Assembly (NCBI RefSeq): GCF_035953295.1 | Contig: NZ_CP108370.1 | Location: forward strand, 620,001-684,000 | From: Streptomyces sp. NBC_01335 | GTDB lineage: Bacteria > Actinomycetota > Actinomycetes > Streptomycetales > Streptomycetaceae | Direction: 5' to 3' | Length of the DNA: 64,000 bases | In this document: positions 1 to 9,125 of the stretch, in pieces | Position numbering within the stretch: the stretch's first letter is position 1 | Layout: each line of letters opens with the position of its first letter | The notes under the pieces: generated by a model | Database searches by the model: none | The model's input: only the letters and a program-made list of their open reading frames with translations | What the model was told of the DNA's origin: nothing | Program-made: the position numbers and the translations under genes

Positions 1-203
1 GGGGTTGGGCGGGGCTTGTGCCGACGCCTCACCTGAACGGTTCATAAATCTGGCGCCGCCCGTACCAGCGTTCCACGATCGGTCGCGGGGAGCGGTGCGC
101 GCGCCGCACGGGGCGGGACGCCACCCGCCGGCAGGCAGGGACCTGCGCGACTTCACCGAAACCGGCCCATGACGGGCGGGAACGGGACAGGAGAACAGAA
201 GCG
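1..203. promoter_or_regulatory. Upstream region of the spore-pigment operon
   Basis: No gene is visible here. The last bases hold a ribosome-binding site (AGGAG) for the first pigment gene. In S. coelicolor the whiE operon is read from a promoter facing a divergent promoter for the hydroxylase gene whiE-ORFVIII (established knowledge). By analogy this stretch is probably half of such a divergent promoter region, with the hydroxylase off the left edge. I could not assign -35/-10 boxes with confidence. Confidence 0.35.
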
Positions 204-1322
204 ATGACAATCCTCTCGGAACGGGTATCCCAGTCCGCCTTCGACGGTTCGAGGCTCCGGGTCATACTGCTCCTTGACCTGCACGACGGCGCCCAGAACC
301 AGTTCCTGGAGGCGTACGAGCACATGCGCAACCAGGTCGCCTCGATCCCGGGACACATCAGCGACCAGCTGTGCCAGTCCATCGAGAACCCCTCCCAGTG
401 GCTCATCACCAGTGAGTGGGAGAGTGCGCCCCCCTTCCTCGCCTGGGTGAACAGCGAGGAGCACGTGGCGACGGTGCAGCCGCTGCACAGCTGCGTGCGC
501 GACACCCGTTCGCTGCGCTTCAGCGTGCTGCGGGAGACCGGGGCGGCGTTCGAGTCCACCCCGGAGCCCCTGCGGGGCCGGCTCCAGTCCGCGCCGCGCC
601 TGGGCGACGGCGTCGTACGCCACGCGCTCACCTTCACGGTGAAGCCGGGCACCGAGGAGATGGTCGCGAAGATCCTCGCCGACTACGACTCCCCGCAGGC
701 CCGCGTCAACGAGAACACCCGGCTGCGCCGTACCTCGCTCTTCATGCACGGGAACCGCGTCGTGCGGGCCGTCGAGATCGAGGGCGACCTGATGGCGGCC
801 CTGCGTCACGTCTCCCGCCAGCCCGAGGTCAGGGCCGTCGAGGAGGCCATCAACCCGTACCTGGAGCAGGACCGGGACCTGAGCGACCCCGACTCCGCCC
901 GGATGTTCTTCACCCGGGCGGCGCTGCCGACCGTCCACCACGTGACGGCGGGCCGCCACAGTGCCGCGGACGTCCAGCGGCACGCGCTGTTCTACCAGGC
1001 CAAGGAGGGCTGCGGGATGGCGCTGGCCCGGCTGCTCGCCGGCCAGGACGAGGAGAACGCGGACGACGTCGCGAGCCCCATCGAGAGCAGCACGATCTTC
1101 CAGCGCGACGACGTCGTGGTGCGGCTCCTCGAAGTGAGCGGCCCGCTCGACGCACAGCCCACGCAGGCGCTGGGCATCGGCGGCGACCGCAAGGCGGCCG
1201 TGCTCGAACGGCTGCTCGACGGCGGTGTGCAGGGCATGCCGACCAACGACCTGGAGGCCGTGCGCTTCCTCGCCCGGGCCGAGATGAGCCTGATCACCGA
1301 CCGCCGGTCCGCCGAGTCCTGA
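204..1322 (+). CDS. SchA/CurD-like protein of spore-pigment PKS cluster (WhiE-ORFI type)
   Basis: 372-aa protein resembling the SchA/CurD/WhiE-ORFI family found at the head of spore-pigment type II PKS clusters. It reads as two related alpha/beta-barrel-like halves: an N-terminal monooxygenase-like part (about residues 15-115) and the SchA/CurD domain (about 130-370), which carries repeated motifs such as VRHALTFTVKPG and VQRHALFYQAKEG. Its biochemical role is unproven; such proteins are thought to act late, on oxidation or targeting of the pigment. The ATG has an AGGAG site about 10 nt upstream. It is followed by a cupin gene in the usual whiE order. Confidence 0.85.
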   Translation: MTILSERVSQSAFDGSRLRVILLLDLHDGAQNQFLEAYEHMRNQVASIPGHISDQLCQSIENPSQWLITSEWESAPPFLAWVNSEEHVATVQPLHSCVRDTRSLRFSVLRETGAAFESTPEPLRGRLQSAPRLGDGVVRHALTFTVKPGTEEMVAKILADYDSPQARVNENTRLRRTSLFMHGNRVVRAVEIEGDLMAALRHVSRQPEVRAVEEAINPYLEQDRDLSDPDSARMFFTRAALPTVHHVTAGRHSAADVQRHALFYQAKEGCGMALARLLAGQDEENADDVASPIESSTIFQRDDVVVRLLEVSGPLDAQPTQALGIGGDRKAAVLERLLDGGVQGMPTNDLEAVRFLARAEMSLITDRRSAES

Positions 1323-1394
1323 CGCGTCACCGGCAACGGGGGCCGGCCCCGGCCTGCCGTCACAACCTCCCAACGTGCCTGGAGAAAAGCAGCC

Positions 1395-1847
1395 ATGACC
1401 ATCCACCGGCATCGCATCGTGGATCTCAGCGAGACCCAGCCCAACCGCCGGCGCGGCGGCGACCTGCGCGCCCTGCTCACCCCGACCGCGGTCGGCGCCA
1501 CCAGCGGCTTCATGGGGCTGGCCCTCGTCGACCCCGGTGACCGGATCGGCGAGCACTACCACCCGTACTCCGAGGAGTTCGTGTACGTCGTGGCGGGACA
1601 CCTCGAAGTGGACCTGGACGGCGAGACCTACCCCATGCGGCCCGACCAGGGTCTGCTGATCCCGCCGCACGTCCGCCACCGCTTCCGCAACGTGGGGGAC
1701 GTGGAGGCGCGCATGGTCTTCCACCTGGGACCGCTGGCTCCGCGTCCGGAACTCGGCCACGTGGACACGGAGGTCACCGAGGCGACCGCCGCCCCGGAGA
1801 CGGCCGAGCGCGGAGCGCCGCCAGAACGAACGGGGGCGGCCTCATGA
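1395..1847 (+). CDS. Cupin-domain polyketide cluster protein (WhiE-ORFII type)
   Basis: 150-aa single-domain cupin. The first cupin motif is visible in [21 protein letters not shown] (metal-ligand-like H, H and E), and the second in [14 protein letters not shown]. In whiE-type clusters this protein always sits between the SchA/CurD protein and KS-alpha. It is presumed to assist cyclisation or oxidation of the nascent aromatic polyketide, but no reaction is firmly assigned. Its stop overlaps the KS-alpha start (ATGA), indicating translational coupling. The C-terminal 30 residues are low-complexity, rich in Ala, Glu and Thr. Confidence 0.85.
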   Translation: MTIHRHRIVDLSETQPNRRRGGDLRALLTPTAVGATSGFMGLALVDPGDRIGEHYHPYSEEFVYVVAGHLEVDLDGETYPMRPDQGLLIPPHVRHRFRNVGDVEARMVFHLGPLAPRPELGHVDTEVTEATAAPETAERGAPPERTGAAS

Positions 1848-3112
1848 CCCGCCGCGTGGCCGTCACCGGGGTCGGCGTCGTCGCACCCGGTGGCATCGGC
1901 GCCCCGGCGTTCTGGGACCTGCTCGCCAACGGGCGTACGGCGACGCGCGGCATCACCCTGTTCGACCCGTCGCAGTTCCGCTCGCGGATCGCCGCCGAGT
2001 GCGACTTCGATCCCGTCGCCCACGGTCTGGACGCGGAGCTGATCGCCCGTTCCGACCGGTACGTCCAGTTCGCGCTGGTGGCGGCCAGGGAGGCGCTGGG
2101 CGACGCCGGGCTCGACCTGGAGAAGGAGGACCCCTGGCGCATCGGGGTCTCCCTGGGAACGGCGGTCGGCGGCACCACGCGCCTGGAGCACGACTACGTC
2201 GCGGTCAGCGAGAGCGGCGCGCGGTGGGACGTCGACCACCGGTCGGCCGGCGCCCATCTGGAGCGGGCGTTCGCGCCGAGCACCCTGGCCTCCGCGGTCG
2301 CGGAGGAAGTCGGTGCGCACGGTCCCGTACAGACCGTCTCCACCGGCTGCACCTCCGGCCTCGACGCGATCGGCTACGCCTTCCACTCCGTGGAGGAGGG
2401 CCGGGTGGACGTCTGCATCGCGGGGGCGTCCGACACCCCGATCACCCCCATCACGGTGGCCTGCTTCGACGCGATCAAGGCGACCTCGGCGAACAACGAC
2501 GATCCGGAGCACGCCTCCAGGCCGTTCGACGCGCGCCGGGACGGGTTCGTGATGGGCGAGGGCGGTGCCGTCCTCGTCCTGGAGGAGCTGGAGCACGCAC
2601 GGGCCCGCGGGGCGACCGTCTACTGCGAGATCTCGGGGTACGCCACCTTCGGCAACGCGTACCACATGACCGGGCTGACCACCGAGGGGCTGGAGATGGC
2701 CGAGGCCATCAACAGCGCCCTGGCGCACGCCCGGATCGACGGATCGCAGGTCGACTACGTCAACGCGCACGGCTCGGGCACCAAGCAGAACGACCGGCAC
2801 GAGACGGCCGCGGTGAAGCGGGCTCTGGGCTCGCACGCGTACAAGGTGCCGATGAGCTCGATCAAGTCCATGGTCGGCCACTCGCTCGGCGCCATCGGAG
2901 CCATCGAGATCGCCGCGTGCGTCCTGGCCCTCAAGCACCAGACGGTGCCGCCGACGGCCAACTACGAGACCGCGGACCCCGAGTGCGATCTCGACTACGT
3001 ACCGCGTACCGCACGTCCCCTCAAACTGCGCAGCGTGCTCTCGGTCGGCAGCGGATTCGGGGGATTCCAGTCCGCCGTCGCCATGACCCGCTCGGGCGGG
3101 AGGACCACATGA
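1844..3112 (+). CDS. Type II PKS ketosynthase alpha subunit
   Basis: 422-aa beta-ketoacyl synthase that pairs with the next gene to build the poly-beta-keto chain of the spore pigment from malonyl-ACP. The nucleophile Cys is in [11 protein letters not shown] (about residue 169). The two His residues are in [12 protein letters not shown] and [12 protein letters not shown]. Length matches the KS-alpha family. Both ends overlap neighbours by ATGA (cupin upstream, KS-beta downstream), the classic arrangement that keeps the KS-alpha/KS-beta heterodimer in equal amounts. Confidence 0.95.
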   Translation: MTRRVAVTGVGVVAPGGIGAPAFWDLLANGRTATRGITLFDPSQFRSRIAAECDFDPVAHGLDAELIARSDRYVQFALVAAREALGDAGLDLEKEDPWRIGVSLGTAVGGTTRLEHDYVAVSESGARWDVDHRSAGAHLERAFAPSTLASAVAEEVGAHGPVQTVSTGCTSGLDAIGYAFHSVEEGRVDVCIAGASDTPITPITVACFDAIKATSANNDDPEHASRPFDARRDGFVMGEGGAVLVLEELEHARARGATVYCEISGYATFGNAYHMTGLTTEGLEMAEAINSALAHARIDGSQVDYVNAHGSGTKQNDRHETAAVKRALGSHAYKVPMSSIKSMVGHSLGAIGAIEIAACVLALKHQTVPPTANYETADPECDLDYVPRTARPLKLRSVLSVGSGFGGFQSAVAMTRSGGRTT

Positions 3113-4368
3113 GCACTCGGGCAGCCGACGCGCGTCGCACCTCCGTCATCACCGGAATCGGTGTCGTCGCCCCCAACGGGACCGGCGCCAACGCCTTCTG
3201 GAAGCAGACGCAGGAAGGCGTCAGCGTCCTCGACCTGGTCTCCCGCGAGGGCTGCGAGAACCTCCCGCTCAAGGTCGCCGGCGAGGTCAGGGACTTCGAC
3301 CCGGTCGCGTTCATCGAGGAGCGCTTCCTCGTCCAGACCGACCGCTTCACGCACTACGCCATGGCCGCCGCCGATCTCGCCCTGAGCGACGCGCGGCTCG
3401 GCCGCGCCGACTACGAGGGCGCGCCGTTCAAGGTGGGCGTGGTCACCGCCGCCGGTTCGGGAGGCGGTGAGTTCGGCCAGCGCGAGCTCCAGCGGCTGTG
3501 GGGGGAGGGCTCGCGCTACGTCGGTCCGTACCAGTCCATCGCCTGGTTCTACGCGGCCAGCACCGGTCAGATCTCGATCCGGGGCGGCTTCAAGGGGCCG
3601 TGCGCCGTCGTGGCGAGCGACGAGGCCGGTGGCCTGGACGCGCTGATGCACGCGGCGCGTTCCATCCGGCGCGGCACGGACGCCGTGGTGGTCGGTGCGG
3701 CCGAGGCGCCGCTCGCGCCGTACTCGGTCGTCTGCCAGCTCGGCTACGAGGACCTCAGCCTCTGCGACGAACCCACCCGCGCGTACCGGCCGTTCACCGC
3801 GGACGCCTGCGGATTCGTCCCGGCCGAGGGCGGCGGCATGCTGGTCGTCGAGGAGGAGGCGGTGGCCCGCGAGCGCGGTGCCAGGGTGCGGGCCGAACTG
3901 GCCGGCCACTCCGCCACCTTCACCGGTGCGTCGCGGTGGGAACAGTCCCGTGCGGGGCTGGCCCACGCGATCGAGGGGGCGCTGAAGGAGGCCGGCTGCG
4001 CGCCGGAGGAGATCGACGTGGTCTTCGCGGACGCGCTCGGTGTGCCCTCGGCGGACCGGGCCGAGGCGCTGGCGATCGCCGACGCGCTCGGCGCGCACGG
4101 GCGCCGGGTGCCGGTGACGGCCCCCAAGACCGGGACCGGGCGCGCCTACTGCGGCGCGCCGGTGCTGGACACGGCCGCCGCCGTACTCGCCATGGAGCAC
4201 GGTCTGATCCCGCCGACGCCCAACGTCTTCGACGTGTGCCACGACCTGGACGTGGTCACCGGGCGCGCGCGCCCCGCCGAACTGCGCACGGCGCTCGTGC
4301 TGAGCCGCGGCCTGATGGGGTCGAACTCGGCCCTGGTGCTGCGCCGCCCCACCGACACCCCGCTGTGA
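3109..4368 (+). CDS. Type II PKS ketosynthase beta / chain-length factor
   Basis: 419-aa KS-like partner of KS-alpha that sets polyketide length and supports chain initiation by decarboxylation. The region matching the active-site Cys reads [12 protein letters not shown]. The Cys is absent, and the position usually held by Gln in chain-length factors of antibiotic PKSs is Glu. From memory, Glu here is a trait of spore-pigment KS-beta subunits; this is unchecked. The ATG overlaps the KS-alpha stop. The longer upstream open frame is an artefact of the GC-rich code. Confidence 0.93.
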   Translation: MSTRAADARRTSVITGIGVVAPNGTGANAFWKQTQEGVSVLDLVSREGCENLPLKVAGEVRDFDPVAFIEERFLVQTDRFTHYAMAAADLALSDARLGRADYEGAPFKVGVVTAAGSGGGEFGQRELQRLWGEGSRYVGPYQSIAWFYAASTGQISIRGGFKGPCAVVASDEAGGLDALMHAARSIRRGTDAVVVGAAEAPLAPYSVVCQLGYEDLSLCDEPTRAYRPFTADACGFVPAEGGGMLVVEEEAVARERGARVRAELAGHSATFTGASRWEQSRAGLAHAIEGALKEAGCAPEEIDVVFADALGVPSADRAEALAIADALGAHGRRVPVTAPKTGTGRAYCGAPVLDTAAAVLAMEHGLIPPTPNVFDVCHDLDVVTGRARPAELRTALVLSRGLMGSNSALVLRRPTDTPL

Positions 4369-4384
4369 GAAGGAGTAGTCCCCC

Positions 4385-5123
<739 letters not shown>

Positions 5124-5240
5124 CCCAACGGCCGGGAAGGTTCGCCGCGAGCCGGTGGCCCTTCCCGGCCGCGGTGCTGTCGCCGCTCCGGCCACTCACA
5201 CCCCCGAAGCACCTCACGCCCCGCCCCGAAAGGCAGCCAG

Positions 5241-5561
5241 ATGCACCACGCTCTGATCGTCGCCCGGATGGCTCCGGGTTCGGCTCCGGACATCGCGAAG
5301 CTGTTCGAGGCCTCCGACAACACGGACCTCCCCCACCTCGTCGGCGTGCACCGGCGCACGCTGTTCCAGTTCGGCGACGTGTACCTGCACCTGATCGAGT
5401 CCGACCGCCCGCCGGGCCCGGAGATCGCCAAGGTGATGGAGCACCCGGAGTTCAGGGCCATCAGCGACCGGCTCACGGCGTTCGTGAGCCCGTACGACCC
5501 GCAGACCTGGCGCGGTCCGAAGGACGCGATGGCCCAGCCGTTCTACACGTGGCAGCGGTAG
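5241..5561 (+). CDS. Polyketide cyclase, TcmI family (WhiE-ORFVII type)
   Basis: 106-aa ferredoxin-fold cyclase of the TcmI family, which closes later rings of aromatic polyketides. Family hallmarks are HHALIVARM at the start, GVHRRTLFQFGDVYLHLIE in the middle and the tail FVSPYDPQTWRGP. It lies 117 nt after the aromatase and is the last gene of the pigment operon before a strong terminator. Confidence 0.93.
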   Translation: MHHALIVARMAPGSAPDIAKLFEASDNTDLPHLVGVHRRTLFQFGDVYLHLIESDRPPGPEIAKVMEHPEFRAISDRLTAFVSPYDPQTWRGPKDAMAQPFYTWQR

Positions 5562-5583
5562 GGCTGCGGCGCCGCACAGCGCA

Positions 5584-5623
5584 CCGCCCCGGGTCCGGCA
5601 CTTCGGTGCCGGACCCGGGGCGG
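5584..5623. terminator. Bidirectional terminator after pigment operon
   Basis: Perfect 18-bp inverted repeat with a TTCG tetraloop, between the convergent cyclase and O-methyltransferase genes. The right arm runs into TTTCG. It should end transcription from both sides. Confidence 0.85.
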
Positions 5624-5642
5624 TTTCGCTCGTGCGGCCGGC

Positions 5643-6743
5643 TTACGGCACGGTGCACTCGAAGGCGTGGAGGTAGGCGTTGACCGGGTGGACCTCGCCC
5701 ACGTGGAGGCCGGCCTCGGACATGCGCCCGAGCAGGCTCTCCCGGGTGTGCTTCGCTCCCCCGACGTTGAGCAGGAGCAGCAGGTCCATGGCGGTGGTGA
5801 ACCGCATGGACGGGGTGTCGTCGACGAGGTTCTCGATGATCACCACGCGGGCGCCGGGGCGGGCCGCGGCGACCACGTTGCGCAGGGTCCTGCGGGTGCT
5901 CTCGTCGTCCCATTCGAGGATGTTCTTGATGATGTAGAGATCCACCTCGAACGGGATGTCCTCACGGCAGTCGCCGGCCACGATCCGGACCCGGTCGGCG
6001 AGCGGGCCGCCGTCGCGCAGCCGCTCGTCCGCGCGGGCCACGACGCCCGGCAGGTCCATGAGGGTTCCCTGGACCGAGGGGTGCTTCTCCAGCAGGCTGG
6101 CGAGCACGTGGCCCTGGCCGCCGCCGATGTCGGCGACCGAGGAGACGCCGGTCAGGTCGAGGAGTTCGGCGACGTCCCGTGCGGACTGCACGCTGGACGT
6201 GGTCATCGCCCGGTTGAACACGTGGGCGGACTCGCCGGCGTCCTGGTGGAGGTAGTCGAAGAAGCCCTTGCCGAAGGTCTCGGGGAAGACGCTCGCACCG
6301 GAGCGCACCGCGTCGTCGAGGCGCGGCCAGACGTCCCAGGTCCAGGGCTCCGTGCACCACAGGGAGATGTAGCGCAGGCTGTGCGGGTCGTCCTCGCGCA
6401 GCAGCCGGGACGTGTCGGTGTGGACGAATCTGCCGTCCTCCGTCTCGGCGAAGACGCCGTAGCAGGTCAGCGCCCGCAGCAGCCGCTGGAGCGGTACGGG
6501 CTCCGCGTCGACCACGAGGGCGAGTTCGGCGGCGGAGGCCGGGGTCTCGCCGAGGGCGTCGGCGACGCCCAGCCGGGCCGCCGCGCGGACGGCCGCGGCA
6601 CAGGCCGCCCCGAAGGCGAGCTCGCGCAGCCGCATGGAGGGCGGCGGGGTCGGGGCGCCCGGGTGGGTCTGGGGCGCGGCGAGGGTGGAGGTGAGGGGAG
6701 ACTTCTCGGGGCTGGTCTCAGGGGTGGGGCTCACGGTGGTCAT
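5643..6743 (-). CDS. SAM-dependent O-methyltransferase, COMT (Methyltransf_2) family
   Basis: 366-aa small-molecule O-methyltransferase. An N-terminal dimerisation/winged-helix region (about 35-120) precedes a Rossmann domain with the SAM motif VADIGGGQGHVLA (about 210). FNRAM and MDLLLLLNVGGAKHT match family motifs. The usual LHDWDDE catalytic-His segment reads IKNILEWDDE, so the conserved His seems to be absent. The first 35 residues are Pro/Thr-rich and probably disordered. It faces the pigment operon and could methylate the pigment, but it could equally be independent. Confidence 0.85.
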   Translation of the reverse strand: MTTVSPTPETSPEKSPLTSTLAAPQTHPGAPTPPPSMRLRELAFGAACAAAVRAAARLGVADALGETPASAAELALVVDAEPVPLQRLLRALTCYGVFAETEDGRFVHTDTSRLLREDDPHSLRYISLWCTEPWTWDVWPRLDDAVRSGASVFPETFGKGFFDYLHQDAGESAHVFNRAMTTSSVQSARDVAELLDLTGVSSVADIGGGQGHVLASLLEKHPSVQGTLMDLPGVVARADERLRDGGPLADRVRIVAGDCREDIPFEVDLYIIKNILEWDDESTRRTLRNVVAAARPGARVVIIENLVDDTPSMRFTTAMDLLLLLNVGGAKHTRESLLGRMSEAGLHVGEVHPVNAYLHAFECTVP

Positions 6744-6777
6744 GCCGTCTCGTTCCTCCTGGTGCGGCAGTGGGTGG

Positions 6778-7944
6778 TCATTCGGCGCACATCCCGGCCG
6801 GTTCGGAGGTGGCGCAGGTGTTGCCGGTGAAGGTGTTGCCGGTGCCCGAGGTGTCGCGGTTGGCGAGGTCGGCCGGGCTGTTGCCGCTCACGAGGTTGTC
6901 CTGGACGGTGTTGTCGGTGTTGAGCGCGCCCACGAAGCTCTTGAACAGCAGGATGCCGCCGGAGAAGTCGGTGGTGCCGACGTTGTCCTGGATGACGTTG
7001 GAGCGCACGACCGTGCTCTCGCTGCCGGTGAGGACGATGCCGGACCCCTGGATCGCGGAGAGGCGGGGGGTGGCCGCGCAGAGCTTGTTGTTCTTCACGA
7101 TCCGGTTGCCGCTGATCGTCATGGCGCCGGCCGCGGGCTTGGACTCGTCGCCCACGACGAAGATCCCGCTGCAGTTGCCGGTGACGGTGTTGTCGTCGAT
7201 CCGGAGGTTGCGGACCCGGCGCACGGTGACGCCGATGCGGTTTCCGCTCACGGAGTTGTCCGCGATGACCGTCCCGTCGGTGTCGGTCGCCCCGCCCTCC
7301 TCGCTGACCGAGTTCGCGACGAAGATGCCGGCGTCGCCGTTGCCGGTGGTGGTGTTGTGCCGGAGGTCGGCGCGGGTCGAGCGCTCCTGGGCGATGCCCC
7401 AGGTCCCGTTGTCACGCGCGGTCACCCTGCGGACGGAGAGCCCGTCGGTCCAGGACGCCCAGACGCCGGTCTTGGTGAAGCCCGAGACGGTCAGCGCGCG
7501 GATCCTGACGCCGTCGACGGGGTTCGCCTCGGTGCCCACGACGCAGATGCCGTTGCCGCCCGCGGCGCAGGCGTTGGCCGCCCTCGGCCCCTTGGCGGCG
7601 GCGGGGGCGGAGGCGGTCTTGGCGGGCGCCGTCCCGGCCGTCGCCCCGGCCGTCTCCGTCGTCCCGGCCGTCTCCGTCGCCTGCGGGGCGATGACCGTGC
7701 GCTCGCCCGTACCGCGGAGTGTCAGGCCCGGCGTGGTGATCAGCACACTCTCGCGGTAGGTGCCGGGCAGGACGACGACGGTGTCTCCGGGGTGTGCGGC
7801 GTCCACCGCCTCCTGGATCGATTCTCCTGGGCGCACCACGTGTTCATGGTGTCCGGACGCTGCCGTGGGGCCGGCCGAGAACCCCAGGACGGTGGCCGTG
7901 ACGGCCGTGACGCCCGCCAGGCATTTCATGTGTTTTGTTCCCAT
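6778..7944 (-). CDS. Secreted right-handed beta-helix repeat protein
   Basis: 388-aa exported protein. The N-terminus has a signal peptide (Met-Lys-Cys, hydrophobic run, cleavage near TAASG). Residues about 40-75 (VRPGESIQEAVDAAHPGDTVVVLPGTYRE) are the entry of a pectate-lyase-like beta-helix. Repeated N-S-V-S-G-N and N-T-V-T-G-N rungs run to the end (PbH1/NosD-type). A Thr/Ala/Pro-rich insert (about 90-120) breaks the helix. Substrate is unknown; polysaccharide binding or cleavage is likely. An alternative start five codons downstream gives a cleaner signal peptide. Confidence 0.8.
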   Translation of the reverse strand: MGTKHMKCLAGVTAVTATVLGFSAGPTAASGHHEHVVRPGESIQEAVDAAHPGDTVVVLPGTYRESVLITTPGLTLRGTGERTVIAPQATETAGTTETAGATAGTAPAKTASAPAAAKGPRAANACAAGGNGICVVGTEANPVDGVRIRALTVSGFTKTGVWASWTDGLSVRRVTARDNGTWGIAQERSTRADLRHNTTTGNGDAGIFVANSVSEEGGATDTDGTVIADNSVSGNRIGVTVRRVRNLRIDDNTVTGNCSGIFVVGDESKPAAGAMTISGNRIVKNNKLCAATPRLSAIQGSGIVLTGSESTVVRSNVIQDNVGTTDFSGGILLFKSFVGALNTDNTVQDNLVSGNSPADLANRDTSGTGNTFTGNTCATSEPAGMCAE

Positions 7945-8099
7945 GAGCCGAAGCTATGGGCGATCAACCACCGCCGCCACGCAGGGTGAGCGAGTGGATA
8001 CAACGCGCCCCTGAATGGCTTACGCGGGCGCCCGCCCCGCCCGGCCCGGCCGCGCTGCGGCCCACGATCCGCCCGGTGGGCGTCTCCCGTCGTGGACGA

Positions 8100-8933
8100 T
8101 CAGTGGGCGTCTCCCGTCGTGGACGAGGTGATGATGTCTCCGTGCGCGAAGTCCCCCGGCGGGATCCCCGGGTGGTGGCTCTCGGGGCGTGGATGCGGGG
8201 CGGAGGTCCCGAGGGAGAGCCGGGAGACGATGCGATAGCGGTCACCCCGGTAGAGGGAGTGGACGTACTCGACGGGCCGGCCCGCCGTGTCGGTGGTGAG
8301 GCGCTCGATCAGCAGGGCGGGCGAGAGCACCGGGATGTCCAGGACCGCCGCCTCGGCCTCGTTGATGACGGTCGGCTCGATGGACTGGACCGCCTGGTCG
8401 ACGTGGACGTGGTGGTGCTCGCGCAGATGGTCGTACAGGTCCCCCGCCTCCAGTTCCTGCGGGGTGAGGGAGGGGACGAGCTCCGCCGGGATGTGCAGGT
8501 GCTCGATCGCCATCGGCGAGCCGTCGACCAGGCGCAGGCGGGCGATGTAGACCACCTCGGCCGCGGGTGACACCCGCAGCTTGCGGCCGATGCGCGCTCC
8601 CGCACGGATCGTGTCGAGCCGCAGGAGCCTGCTGGACCAGGTACCGGCCGCCCGCGGCACCACGAAGGCCGCGTCGTCCGGGGCCAGCTCCTGGGTGATC
8701 TTGGCCGGGGCCACGAACATCCCGCGTCCGTGTTCGCGCACGAGCTGTCCGGTGGCGACGAGTTCGTCCACCGCGGCGCGCAAGGTGGGCCGTGAGACGC
8801 CGAGTTCGGCACTGAGCGTGCGCTCCGAGGGGATCGCGTCGCCGGGCCGGCGCACCTCGATCAGGCCGAGGAGATGCTCGCGGACCCGCTCGCGCTTGAG
8901 TACACCGCCCGAGCCCGAGGAGCTGTTCTGCAT
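8100..8933 (-). CDS. GntR/HutC-family regulator, DasR-like
   Basis: 277-aa repressor-type regulator. The N-terminal winged HTH is visible (about 15-80, SERTLSAELGVSRPTLRAAVDELVATG), followed by a UTRA effector domain (about 100-250) ending in the family signature PVEYVHSLYRGDRYRIVSRLS. DasR of S. coelicolor has the same architecture and a very similar end, and binds amino-sugar phosphates. The chosen ATG follows a GAGGCGGAGAG site; an upstream in-frame extension lacks one. It is divergent from the sugar ABC operon and probably controls it through the sites in between. Confidence 0.88.
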   Translation of the reverse strand: MQNSSSGSGGVLKRERVREHLLGLIEVRRPGDAIPSERTLSAELGVSRPTLRAAVDELVATGQLVREHGRGMFVAPAKITQELAPDDAAFVVPRAAGTWSSRLLRLDTIRAGARIGRKLRVSPAAEVVYIARLRLVDGSPMAIEHLHIPAELVPSLTPQELEAGDLYDHLREHHHVHVDQAVQSIEPTVINEAEAAVLDIPVLSPALLIERLTTDTAGRPVEYVHSLYRGDRYRIVSRLSLGTSAPHPRPESHHPGIPPGDFAHGDIITSSTTGDAH

Positions 8934-9050
8934 GGATCCGGCCTCTCCGCCTCTTCGTCGGCAACTGGTTCGGTGGTAAACGATGGTTGGGGCTCCCGGA
9001 AGTGTACAACGCACTCAACTGGCCTTATTAAAACGAGGGTTGACGCCCTC

Positions 9051-9066
9051 ACTGGTCTATGCCACC
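9051..9066. promoter_or_regulatory. Degenerate DasR-like operator
   Basis: ACTGGTCTATGCCACC matches the DasR-box consensus ACTGGTCTAGACCACT at 13 of 16 positions. It lies between the divergent GntR regulator and the sugar transporter operon, just upstream of the perfect palindrome. It could be a second regulator site or one read by the global DasR. Inference only. Confidence 0.4.
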
Positions 9067-9086
9067 TTCTACCCACGCCGTTGTCC

Positions 9087-9106
9087 AGTTGACCAATTGG
9101 TCAACT
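9087..9106. promoter_or_regulatory. Perfect 20-bp palindromic operator
   Basis: AGTTGACCAATTGGTCAACT is its own reverse complement. It sits 19 nt upstream of the chosen GTG start of the binding-protein gene, where a bound repressor would block transcription. The half-site order (GACC then GGTC) is the reverse of the DasR box, so it is probably the private operator of the adjacent GntR protein. Confidence 0.7.
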
Positions 9107-9125
9107 CCTTTTCGAGGTGAATCCA

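Noticed and set aside
153..1760. 535-codon open frame opposite the SchA/CurD and cupin genes
   Set aside because: Antisense shadow typical of GC-rich coding DNA; the plus-strand products match known families.
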